A DNA stretch of 64,000 nucleotides from G963662905 sp963662905 (lineage in GTDB: Bacteria > Bacteroidota > Bacteroidia > Bacteroidales > WRLA01): positions 496,001 through 560,000 of the forward strand of contig CAXXFD010000001.1 of NCBI GenBank assembly GCA_963662905.2, given 5' to 3'. The position numbers and the translations under genes were made by a program. Each line of letters starts with the position of its first letter. The first letter of the stretch is position 1. Under the pieces are notes generated by a model. That model made no database searches and was not told where the DNA came from. It was given only the letters and a program-made list of their open reading frames with translations. Positions 8,824 to 16,985 of the stretch are shown here, piece after piece.

Positions 8824-10899
8824 TTACTGTAAAATCAACTTTTCTTTGAGTTGCGTTTTCTCACCATCGATAATCAGGAAATAGATTCCGTTATCAAGCT
8901 GTTGCAGATCCATTGTTTTATTGTATTTGCCTGTGAAATTTACATTGAGCTCTTCATAAACCACAGCTCCGGTAATATCAACAATACGGATATTCATTGC
9001 GTCTGTGTAACCGGCGGCAAGATTAATTTCAAACTGACCGTTTGAGGGGTTAGGCATCAATCGAACATTCATAGCTTCGAGTTCCTCAACACCAACACTG
9101 AATTGTACGTGGCATGTAAATGACTCTGAGAATTCTGACTCACCGCAATCATTCATTCCTTTGGCGGCAATATTGATATCACCTTCGTAATCAGTGTTCC
9201 ATTCTACAACAACAGTAGCTCCATTGCCCTGAACCGTGCCTGCTTCCTGAGGAGTAACAGTCCATTCATAAGTTTGGGCAAATTCACTTTCGGTAGTAAA
9301 TTCTGTTGTTGGTGTTTCGCTGGTATAAACATCTTCAGGACCTTCCGGAGTAGATGGTGTAACAGGAATTCCCATTACAGAAACCAGAAGGTGATTTGAT
9401 GGCTGGCCAAAGCCACAATCGTTAGCTGCACTCACATAAATTTCTGCAGTGCCTCCGAAGCTTTCGTTCCAGTTTACTGTAGCATTTACACCATCAAAAG
9501 TAATTGAGCCTGCTGTACGTGGGATAAGAACCCAGCTGTAATTAATGGCGCCTTCTATTTCAGTTGTGGTATAATCAGATGAAGCCACACCCTGGCAGAA
9601 TTCTGTATCTCCATCAGGCATTTCAGCTTGAACTGGAACAGGACTGATATCAGCTGCAACAGGGATTGAGAAATCACTTTGGCCGCAAAGGTTTACAGCC
9701 TGAACAGAGATTTCAACTTCTCCTGTATAATCATAGGAAGGAACAAAAGCAATGGTTTTCCCTGAACCTTCAATTGTACCCGCTTCTTCAGGATTAACCT
9801 GCCATACATAAGATGTGGCGGTACTTACTCCGTTTGTTGTAAATTCCACTTCCTTACCTTGGCATAAAGCGGTATTTCCGGTAGGTTTCGGAGGACGGTT
9901 TGGGGTAGTCATAACTTTAATATAGCCCGGCTTCATTACTGAATTGGAAGAAGAAGGGTTGGAAGCAGTAAGCTGGACATTGTATGTACCGGCTACATCA
10001 TACTGAACACTTGGATTTTGTTCTGAAGATGCATTTGGCGTACCGCCCTGGAAAGACCAGCTCCATGCATTTGGATTGCCAATGGTTTGATCTGTAAAAT
10101 GAACAGTTTCACCCAAACAAATCTGGGTTTTATCAGCGGTAAATGCAGCCATCACCTGCGGGGGAGTAAGGTTAGGCACCTCAATCATCATGGCTTGAAG
10201 CATTTCTTTGGTATTGTTGTCCTGAAGAGCAGCAACAAACTCAAGGTTTTCAACTACCCATGTACCATCAATATCAAAGGAAAGGCTAAAGATTTCGGTA
10301 TCTCCGTTACTCATATTAACGGGTGTACCATTCTGGTTAGGAACCATTTTCCTGTTCACGTGGTTCAGCTCAGTCATACAGCCCTGCCAGCTTTGTGCAA
10401 TATGTGATTCAGTGATAAAAAACTGAAGCACGATATCATCGCTTGCATAATCGGCAACCTGAGTAACGTGAACTTCAACATCAAAATGAGTTCCGTCCTG
10501 ATTACCATATATATCAACGGTGTAATTACTGCTGAGCGCAATACGTTGATCATAAATCGGGCGGTAATCGTCATATTTCCCTACCGGGTTCGGACACTGT
10601 GCGCCACCACCATCTTCTTCAACCCCGTCAAACATGGCTGTAGGATATCCTGAAATACCATAATAGCTGTTTCGGGCATTTGAATACGTATTAGCAAAAG
10701 CATCGCCGTTTTGGTTTTTGATAACGGCAACATCACAGCCGGCTGCAATCAAATCATCAGCGCCAACGGCTGCGCCCGGACACCAACTACACCATGTGCC
10801 GGTAGCAATTTCAACCACTACCATTGTACGCTCAACGGGCTGAGCGCTCAAAAATGTCACAAAAATAGCTGTGACGAAAGTAAGTAAGACTTTCTTCAT
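8824..10899 (-). CDS. Omp28-like thioredoxin-fold secreted protein with PKD domains and T9SS sorting domain
   Basis: A 691-aa secreted protein. The signal peptide (MKKVLLTFVTAIFVTFLSAQ) is followed by an Omp28/thioredoxin-like domain (about 22-245) with the motif GTWCSWCPGA near residues 34-43. This is a CxxC pair in the position used by thioredoxins, with a cis-Pro-like GYPTAMFDG further on. A PKD domain (about 250-335, with the WSFQGGTP and YDVAGTYNV signatures) and three PKD/Ig-like repeats follow. The C-terminus is a T9SS sorting domain (LMPNPSNGQFEI, final KLILQ). A good Shine-Dalgarno AGGAG sits four bases before the ATG. Likely role: extracellular or surface redox or binding function, for example on disulfides of secreted proteins; this is inference. 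It has its own terminator, so it is probably monocistronic. Confidence 0.87.
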   Translation of the reverse strand: MKKVLLTFVTAIFVTFLSAQPVERTMVVVEIATGTWCSWCPGAAVGADDLIAAGCDVAVIKNQNGDAFANTYSNARNSYYGISGYPTAMFDGVEEDGGGAQCPNPVGKYDDYRPIYDQRIALSSNYTVDIYGNQDGTHFDVEVHVTQVADYASDDIVLQFFITESHIAQSWQGCMTELNHVNRKMVPNQNGTPVNMSNGDTEIFSLSFDIDGTWVVENLEFVAALQDNNTKEMLQAMMIEVPNLTPPQVMAAFTADKTQICLGETVHFTDQTIGNPNAWSWSFQGGTPNASSEQNPSVQYDVAGTYNVQLTASNPSSSNSVMKPGYIKVMTTPNRPPKPTGNTALCQGKEVEFTTNGVSTATSYVWQVNPEEAGTIEGSGKTIAFVPSYDYTGEVEISVQAVNLCGQSDFSIPVAADISPVPVQAEMPDGDTEFCQGVASSDYTTTEIEGAINYSWVLIPRTAGSITFDGVNATVNWNESFGGTAEIYVSAANDCGFGQPSNHLLVSVMGIPVTPSTPEGPEDVYTSETPTTEFTTESEFAQTYEWTVTPQEAGTVQGNGATVVVEWNTDYEGDINIAAKGMNDCGESEFSESFTCHVQFSVGVEELEAMNVRLMPNPSNGQFEINLAAGYTDAMNIRIVDITGAVVYEELNVNFTGKYNKTMDLQQLDNGIYFLIIDGEKTQLKEKLILQ

Positions 10900-10933
10900 A
10901 ATTCTCCTGGTTTTAATTTAACAATTATCTAAG

Positions 10934-10979
10934 AAGAGCCCAAGGGGTTTAATATGTTACTAAACCCTTTCGGACTCTT
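10934..10979 (-). terminator. Long imperfect hairpin after the first 1.9-kaa C25 gene
   Basis: Arms AAGAG...GGGTTTA and TAAACCC...CTCTT (10934-10979) pair over about 19 positions with a few mismatches. It lies 26 bases past the stop at 11005. No strong T-tract follows, so it may be a processing or stability hairpin. Confidence 0.5.
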
Positions 10980-11004
10980 AATTTTATCGGCATAAATATA
11001 GAAA

Positions 11005-14000
11005 CTATTTCCTCAACAGCAAGCGTTTGCTATGAACTTTTTTGTTGTGCTGTATCACTAAAAAGTAAATCCCATCAGCATAATTACTAAGGTCGAAACA
11101 AACTAAACCATTAGCAACCAATGTTTTATTAGTAGCAAAAACACATTCGCCAACAGAATTAATTATTTTTATATTTAGATTATTAGAAGTGAAATTTTCG
11201 TACTTCAAATTGAATACGCCCGATGTTGGATTTGGATAAATATCCAGCTTTATTTCATCACTTTCCGAAATACCGTCAATATAATCAACAAGAAAATCAA
11301 ATGCTTCTGAATACTCGCTCTCCCCACATTGGTTAATAGCTGCTACTGTGAGGCTAACCATACCGGTCTTTTCGCCCGTCCAGTTGACCGAGAGTTCATT
11401 GCCATTAGGAATAAGTTCTCCGAAGTCAGCAGGTTCAAGAACCCAGTTATACGAATCCGCTCCGGCAACGTCAGCAACGGAATAAGTTGTGCTAAGTGTT
11501 TCGTAAAAATTCACAACTTCAGGTCCAAATGGTTTTTCCGGGCTTATTGGTAAATACTCCTTTGTCAGGTAATGGCTGCCCCCCATATCTATTACACAAG
11601 TTGTCGTTTGGTCTTGTGCTATAACGGTATAAGTTCCTTCCGTTGCCTGTGGGGCAAATGTGATAGCTGAGCCTGTTCCTGCAGCTGTGGTTCCTGTACT
11701 TGTGCCGTCAAGGAAAAGCTTGTAGGTTACTCCGCTTTCCGATGAGGCCAGGCCCAATACTGCACCTGCGCTGCCTTCACAGAAACTGTCCTCGCCTGTG
11801 ATTTCAAACTGCTCCGGCAATGCGTGTACTGCTACCGATACTTCTCCGCTGATGCTGTTGTAGCCATCGTTCACTTCTACATAGTAGGTCGTGTTTACCT
11901 CAGGGCTTACTTCCGGGTTTTGCTCTTCGCTTGTAAAACCGGCAGGGTCGCTTGTCCATGCGTAGGTGTAGTCTCCTGATCCGCCTCCGGGTATTGCGTG
12001 CAGCGTGGTCGTTGATCCGGGGCATACGGCTGCATCATCAGCTGTTACAGTTACGGCTAATGCTCCGCCTGTTACCGTTACTGTTACCTGGTCGGTGCCG
12101 GCACAGCCGCCTGTATTGTCGCTTACCTCGAGCGTAAAGACCGTAGTGGCGTCCAGTTCGGTGGTTTGTGGCTCGGCTACGTTGGGATCTAACAGTTTAT
12201 CAGCGGGTTCCCAATGAAAACTATAGCTGCCCGATCCGCCTGTTGCACTGCCATAGAGCTGTGTTGCCGTTCCATTTGGAATGGATACATCATCTCCGGC
12301 TTCTGCCTGTGGGATTTCCATAATTTCTACTTCAAATGTTTCGGCATAGCCGTTACATGCATTGGCATTGGTTTCGGTCAGTTCTACGGTTCCTGTTCCG
12401 TAAATGCCCCAGTTTACTGTAATTTCATGGGTGCCCTGGCCGCTTTCGATGGTACCGCCGGTAATACTCCAGTTGTAAGTATTGCCTGCGTTTTCTGTTG
12501 TGGCATAGGTAGCGCCTTCTTCCTGTTCACATACAACTTCTGTTCCTGTGATTTCTGGTTGTGGTGATTCTGCTACGGTGACCACAAACGGAGCTGTGGT
12601 GCCTGCGCAGCCGCTGGTGCCGTTGGTTTCGGTTACTGTGAGTTCGCAGCCGCCCCAGCTGTCCCATACTACGCTTACTTCATTGGTGCCGCTGCCATTT
12701 ACTATGGTTCCGCCGGCGATTGTCCAGCTATAGCTGCAGCCTGCGTTGGAGGGTGTGCTGTAAACAAGCGTATCGTTTTGACAAGCGGCATCGTCGCCTG
12801 TAATGGCGGGCTCGGGAATGATATCTACCGTGATACTCAGGGCTGTGGATGTTGGTCCATCGCCACAGGCATTGGTGCCGGTTACTGTTAGGTCGGCTGT
12901 ACCGTCGAAGGTCTGTGACCATTCAATGGTGGCTGTGGTTCCGTTGGGCGTGATGGTTCCGGCTTCAGTTGGGTTCAGTGCCCAGGTATAATCGGTGGCA
13001 TTATTGGCGCCTGTTGTGGTGTATTCGGTTCCGCTTGTTCCCTGGCATACGGCCTGGTTGCCTGATGGTGTGCCGGCCTGTGTCGGGGTTTCGTTTACGG
13101 ATACTTCGAGTTCGTCGCTATAGTCGCCATAGCCGCATGCGTTTTCTGCTTTTACCTTGATGTAGGCCAGGCCACTGAAGGTATCGGTCCAGTTAACGGT
13201 GGCTGCGGTATCTGTGGAGCTGATCGTTCCGGCTGAAGCGGGCGTGAGTTCCCATACGTAGCTTGTTATACCGGGATCATTGAGTTGCGGGCAGGTATAG
13301 TCATTGTCTTGTGTCTGGTCGCATACTACTTCATCGCCTGAGGGCTGGTCGGGCGAAACGGGCAGTGGGTTGACGGTCAGCACCATATCGTCAGTTGCGG
13401 TTGCTGCTCCGCCGATGGCGTTCAGGGTCAGGGTTGCAAAGCCGGCTGCGGCATCAGCGGTGCCGGGGGTATAGGTAGCGGTGAGGCTGGTGGCATCGCT
13501 AAAAGTGCCGTTACCACTGGTTTCCCATAAAATGCTGTTGTAGTTGGAGGCGACACCGCTAAGCGTATGGCCTGTGGCTTCGCATACTTCGGCATCAGTG
13601 CCTGCATTGGCTGAGGGTGTGCCAAAGGCGGGAAGGATGATGAAATCAAGATAGGCCGCATCATCGCCTGAAGACATGCTGTAGTCCTTTTCATAGGCCC
13701 ACTTGAAGGTGTGCGTTCCGGCTGGTACGGCGTATTTATGGTGTTCCCAGTCAATAATGCCCGACCAGGAATCAACCGCTGTGCCATCGATATAGAAAAC
13801 GAGATCATCATAATTGTTTTCTGAGGAAACTTTGCTGTAGAATGAAATGCTATCGTTAGCAATTACATCCAGTGTGATTGATAATTCCGAATCCTGGTTG
13901 TCGCTGACATCACCACTTGCGGCAGAATAAACACCTTCATAAACCGGGCTTGTAACAATCTGCCAGGGCGCGTTGCCCCCCATTGTCCAGTTATAACGGC

Positions 14001-16779
14001 TGAAATCTCCCGTTTCAAAATCTTCAACAATCAAACCAATATTCAAACAGAAGTTTTTCTCGGCTGTATAGTGCACTCCACTGGCGGCATCAAACACAAA
14101 ATCAGCCAGCGAACCAATTGCTGCATCGGGAGCAACGGTAATTTCAAAGATCGCATTGTCCGTTTCCGATGGAGTTAAAGTGCCCAAATTGGATGTTGAT
14201 GTATTGATCGTGATATCGGTTGAATTCGTAATCAGGTTGGCAATCACATTGGCAGCGGCAGCCTGACCATTATTCGTTACAGCAACGATAATATTTGCTG
14301 TTTCGCCCGGATCGAGGCGTCCGTTATTGTTTCCTGCTGCATCATCAACACTTACCGCACCGGCCAGGAGATTTGGCGCGAACAATTCAAAACCAATAGA
14401 ACTTGTCCACACATCTGTACCATCTGTTGCTGAAACCGAAACAGAAACCATATGTCCATCAGGAACAGAATCTGCTACACTCAAGGCAAAGCCATTTGTA
14501 ATTAATTTGGACTGACCCGCGATAATTGTTCCGTAGTTCTCGGTACCATCTGTTATAGTGATATACGAATCCGTTGTTGAAATATCAACTACTGTATTTG
14601 TTGAATTTTCAGAACCCACATTTTTCATGGTAATACTGAGATCCACATCATCACCGGGCACCGGGTTGGAAGCACCGCTTGCGTTATCAAGAGTAAAAGA
14701 ATCTTTAATTACGTAGGGGCCATCTGTTCCAGCCATCGTAATTGTCCCAAAAAATGGCTGGTAATTTTGTCCGGTAACGACGATATCGGCATCATTACCT
14801 CCCATAATCGGGTTATCAAAATGCACCAGGGCAACACCGGAGGCATTGGTCTGAGCTGTTCCTCTCAGGTCGCCTTCATAAGAAATGGCAACGAGTGAAT
14901 AAGGGGGCGCATTAACCGTGAAATCTTCTGAAGCAATGGGCATTACGTCGTATGTAACTGTCATTGCCGGTGGCACACCAAAATAAATACTAAGTGAGGG
15001 ATCCCCCATAAGTGCATAAATTTCCCAATAATATTGTGTTCTGGATGATCCACTTTCGGTCACGGCAAGACACCCGGCATAATTTTGCTGGCCTTGTGTT
15101 GTAAACCAATCGTCATAAGATTCCCCGTGATCGTGGAACACTTTATCATAAGATCCGAGACTTGTTCCTTCGTATGTTGGATTAGCTGAAATAGCGCCAA
15201 CACCCACGCCCCAGTAATAATCTTCGTCCCAATAGGTACTGTTTGTGCCACCGATATATCCGATTGCACCTTTACCTTCTGCTCTTAAAAGGGTTTCGCC
15301 AAAGCAACTGCCCTGTTCAAATTTATTGGTCAGACAGCAATTACCAACCATAAGCGGATATTTATGGTCGTTTTGAAGCCCAGGAACATCACTGTTATTG
15401 AAGGAAGGATCTGACCAGCCGTCCCAATTTCCGTGAGCCGTATAATTTGCATAAGCAACTCCATCGCTAACATGCTGGATAATTGCAGCGCTGGCACTTC
15501 CGGAAGCAGGATATAAATAAGTATGGCTCAGAAGACCATGTGCATTATTAAAATAATAGGTTGTTCCGTAATTGATTTGGCCGTTACCATAAGTTGGGGC
15601 ATGCCCGCCATCAACGCCAGATACCATAACGCATTCCCCTAAAAACGAAGGATCGGGAAATTCGTATTTTTCATATTCTACGGTTTTGGCTACCTGTGGT
15701 GTGATTTCGTTTACATTGGTGGCAGAAAAACGCCCGTAATACATTTCGGGAATATAATCGCCATCATATTCGCAATAGTAGAGATCTGTAACATGACCCG
15801 ATCCGTTAAAAACCGGAATCTGGGCAACATCACCACAGAAAAGAACAAAAGTCGGAGCCGGATCTTCGGGCGTTCCACTATTATATAATCCTTGAAGATA
15901 TGCTTTTATGGATGTAGTGGTAGTACCAACAGCAGGATTGTCCGTATAGGCTTCGATTACGGTATAGCCTTTTTCCGTTTTCCAATCAATAAAAGGCTGC
16001 AGTGCTGTTTCAAACATAGGATCAGAAACAATCACATATTTCACGGGCACCTGCGTCAGTTCATCCCTCATCTGCATGGGCTCATAATTGATCAGTTGCG
16101 CATAAGCCTTTGTGAAATAAGGTGAATAGGTTTTTTTCTTCATCCGAAGGGTTTTCTGATAATTGGCATTCTCAAAAACCACACGCACTGTAATATCAGA
16201 ATAAACTCTTAATTTTTGCTGCACCGGATTGTACTGAACCGCATTGATATTGATCCTGCCCAAACGTACGGCACGCATTGTGCCTGCATCTTCGATCGTA
16301 ACCAATTGCTCCGGGCTAAAGGCGTCAATACTGTATGCTTGCTCATTGTATTCAAAAGGAGCTGAAGCATTTTCTATTTTCGGTAAGGAAAGCTGGTAAG
16401 GAAATACAGGGTGCTCAATGCCTAATTCTTCCAAGGTATATTCTTTTACTGTTGCATTGACAATCTCTACGACCGGCAGTGCATCCTGCGGAATTTCAAT
16501 CAATTTCTTTAATACCGGCAGCGAGGGGCATCCCGGAATCATTGTACTGGTGTATCCCTCAGATGACAAACGGGTAAAAATTTCGTTCCCTGTATTTTCA
16601 TAAGAAAATTCAAGTGAGGAAAGCGTGCTTTGAAACACGAAGGAATCAAATTTTTTATCAAGAACTTCCATCTGATTTTCATCTGAGGATGTCAGGTTAA
16701 TTTTTTCAGCATGGCTGGTTTTAACTCCTAAACAGAATAAAAGAATGCTCATTGCTGACAAGAGTTGAAATCTCTTCAT
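11005..16779 (-). CDS. Giant gingipain-like C25 peptidase with multi-Ig tail and T9SS sorting domain
   Basis: A 1924-aa secreted C25 cysteine peptidase. Signal peptide to about residue 24, propeptide to about 240, catalytic domain about 245-610. The His is in NYTAHGNW (near 450) and the Cys pair in VGNCCLTNKF (near 482). The catalytic half is very similar to the gene at 1467-5285. An Ig-like domain, two CARDB-like modules (about 705-920), a MAM-like module (about 930-1060) and a string of PKD/Ig-like repeats to about 1840 follow. The last part is a T9SS sorting domain (IYPNPTSGVFNL, final RLLLRK). Residues about 1014-1728 are nearly identical, also at DNA level, to residues about 1047-1761 of the upstream neighbour. 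A -7 box lies upstream. The long repeats probably hold the enzyme away from the surface or bind substrate; this is inference. Confidence 0.92.
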   Translation of the reverse strand: MKRFQLLSAMSILLFCLGVKTSHAEKINLTSSDENQMEVLDKKFDSFVFQSTLSSLEFSYENTGNEIFTRLSSEGYTSTMIPGCPSLPVLKKLIEIPQDALPVVEIVNATVKEYTLEELGIEHPVFPYQLSLPKIENASAPFEYNEQAYSIDAFSPEQLVTIEDAGTMRAVRLGRININAVQYNPVQQKLRVYSDITVRVVFENANYQKTLRMKKKTYSPYFTKAYAQLINYEPMQMRDELTQVPVKYVIVSDPMFETALQPFIDWKTEKGYTVIEAYTDNPAVGTTTTSIKAYLQGLYNSGTPEDPAPTFVLFCGDVAQIPVFNGSGHVTDLYYCEYDGDYIPEMYYGRFSATNVNEITPQVAKTVEYEKYEFPDPSFLGECVMVSGVDGGHAPTYGNGQINYGTTYYFNNAHGLLSHTYLYPASGSASAAIIQHVSDGVAYANYTAHGNWDGWSDPSFNNSDVPGLQNDHKYPLMVGNCCLTNKFEQGSCFGETLLRAEGKGAIGYIGGTNSTYWDEDYYWGVGVGAISANPTYEGTSLGSYDKVFHDHGESYDDWFTTQGQQNYAGCLAVTESGSSRTQYYWEIYALMGDPSLSIYFGVPPAMTVTYDVMPIASEDFTVNAPPYSLVAISYEGDLRGTAQTNASGVALVHFDNPIMGGNDADIVVTGQNYQPFFGTITMAGTDGPYVIKDSFTLDNASGASNPVPGDDVDLSITMKNVGSENSTNTVVDISTTDSYITITDGTENYGTIIAGQSKLITNGFALSVADSVPDGHMVSVSVSATDGTDVWTSSIGFELFAPNLLAGAVSVDDAAGNNNGRLDPGETANIIVAVTNNGQAAAANVIANLITNSTDITINTSTSNLGTLTPSETDNAIFEITVAPDAAIGSLADFVFDAASGVHYTAEKNFCLNIGLIVEDFETGDFSRYNWTMGGNAPWQIVTSPVYEGVYSAASGDVSDNQDSELSITLDVIANDSISFYSKVSSENNYDDLVFYIDGTAVDSWSGIIDWEHHKYAVPAGTHTFKWAYEKDYSMSSGDDAAYLDFIILPAFGTPSANAGTDAEVCEATGHTLSGVASNYNSILWETSGNGTFSDATSLTATYTPGTADAAAGFATLTLNAIGGAATATDDMVLTVNPLPVSPDQPSGDEVVCDQTQDNDYTCPQLNDPGITSYVWELTPASAGTISSTDTAATVNWTDTFSGLAYIKVKAENACGYGDYSDELEVSVNETPTQAGTPSGNQAVCQGTSGTEYTTTGANNATDYTWALNPTEAGTITPNGTTATIEWSQTFDGTADLTVTGTNACGDGPTSTALSITVDIIPEPAITGDDAACQNDTLVYSTPSNAGCSYSWTIAGGTIVNGSGTNEVSVVWDSWGGCELTVTETNGTSGCAGTTAPFVVTVAESPQPEITGTEVVCEQEEGATYATTENAGNTYNWSITGGTIESGQGTHEITVNWGIYGTGTVELTETNANACNGYAETFEVEIMEIPQAEAGDDVSIPNGTATQLYGSATGGSGSYSFHWEPADKLLDPNVAEPQTTELDATTVFTLEVSDNTGGCAGTDQVTVTVTGGALAVTVTADDAAVCPGSTTTLHAIPGGGSGDYTYAWTSDPAGFTSEEQNPEVSPEVNTTYYVEVNDGYNSISGEVSVAVHALPEQFEITGEDSFCEGSAGAVLGLASSESGVTYKLFLDGTSTGTTAAGTGSAITFAPQATEGTYTVIAQDQTTTCVIDMGGSHYLTKEYLPISPEKPFGPEVVNFYETLSTTYSVADVAGADSYNWVLEPADFGELIPNGNELSVNWTGEKTGMVSLTVAAINQCGESEYSEAFDFLVDYIDGISESDEIKLDIYPNPTSGVFNLKYENFTSNNLNIKIINSVGECVFATNKTLVANGLVCFDLSNYADGIYFLVIQHNKKVHSKRLLLRK
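11596..13736. repeat. 2.1-kb near-identical direct repeat, copy 1
   Basis: Aligns without net gap to 17577-19717 (constant offset 5981). Counting by eye I find roughly 31 mismatches in about 2140 bases (about 98.5% identity), clustered in a few patches such as 11760-11800 and 12750-12770. It encodes the PKD/Ig-like repeat string of the C25 peptidase. Outside the tract the two genes stay homologous but are much more different. Confidence 0.93.
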
Positions 16780-16834
16780 AAGGTCTTAATATTTAAAATT
16801 AGTTGATTAGTTGTCGATCCAAAAAGCTCAAAAG

Positions 16835-16842
16835 CAAAGATA
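16835..16842 (-). promoter_or_regulatory. Putative -7 element of the C25 gene at 11005-16779
   Basis: TATCTTTG on the minus strand, about 55 bases upstream of the start codon at 16779. No convincing -33 element. Confidence 0.35.
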
Positions 16843-16917
16843 GAAAACATTAGTGCTGCCTTTAGCTTTTACTATTGTTATTTTCTGTTTTTGAGAATGT
16901 GTTTTGAATTGATTCAT

Positions 16918-16964
16918 CAAAAAAAGACCTGAGAGAATGCAGAACAACATTCTTTCAGGTCTTT
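16918..16964 (-). terminator. Rho-independent terminator of the second giant C25 gene
   Basis: A long stem, AAAGACCTGA.AGAATG with CATTCT.TCAGGTCTTT (16923-16964), one mismatch, about 8-base loop. On the minus strand a T run follows. It starts 21 bases past the stop at 16986. Confidence 0.87.
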
Positions 16965-16985
16965 AATATTACAAATCAGATACGC

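Noticed and set aside
12214..12567. 117-aa plus-strand ORF repeated at 18195-18548
   Set aside because: Present twice only because the underlying 2.1-kb tract is duplicated. It is antisense to the PKD/Ig repeats and has no independent support.
11596..13736. Repetitive DNA that might suggest a CRISPR or satellite array
   Set aside because: There is no short regular repeat with spacers. The periodicity comes from tandem PKD/Ig-like protein domains of about 80 residues in one continuous reading frame.
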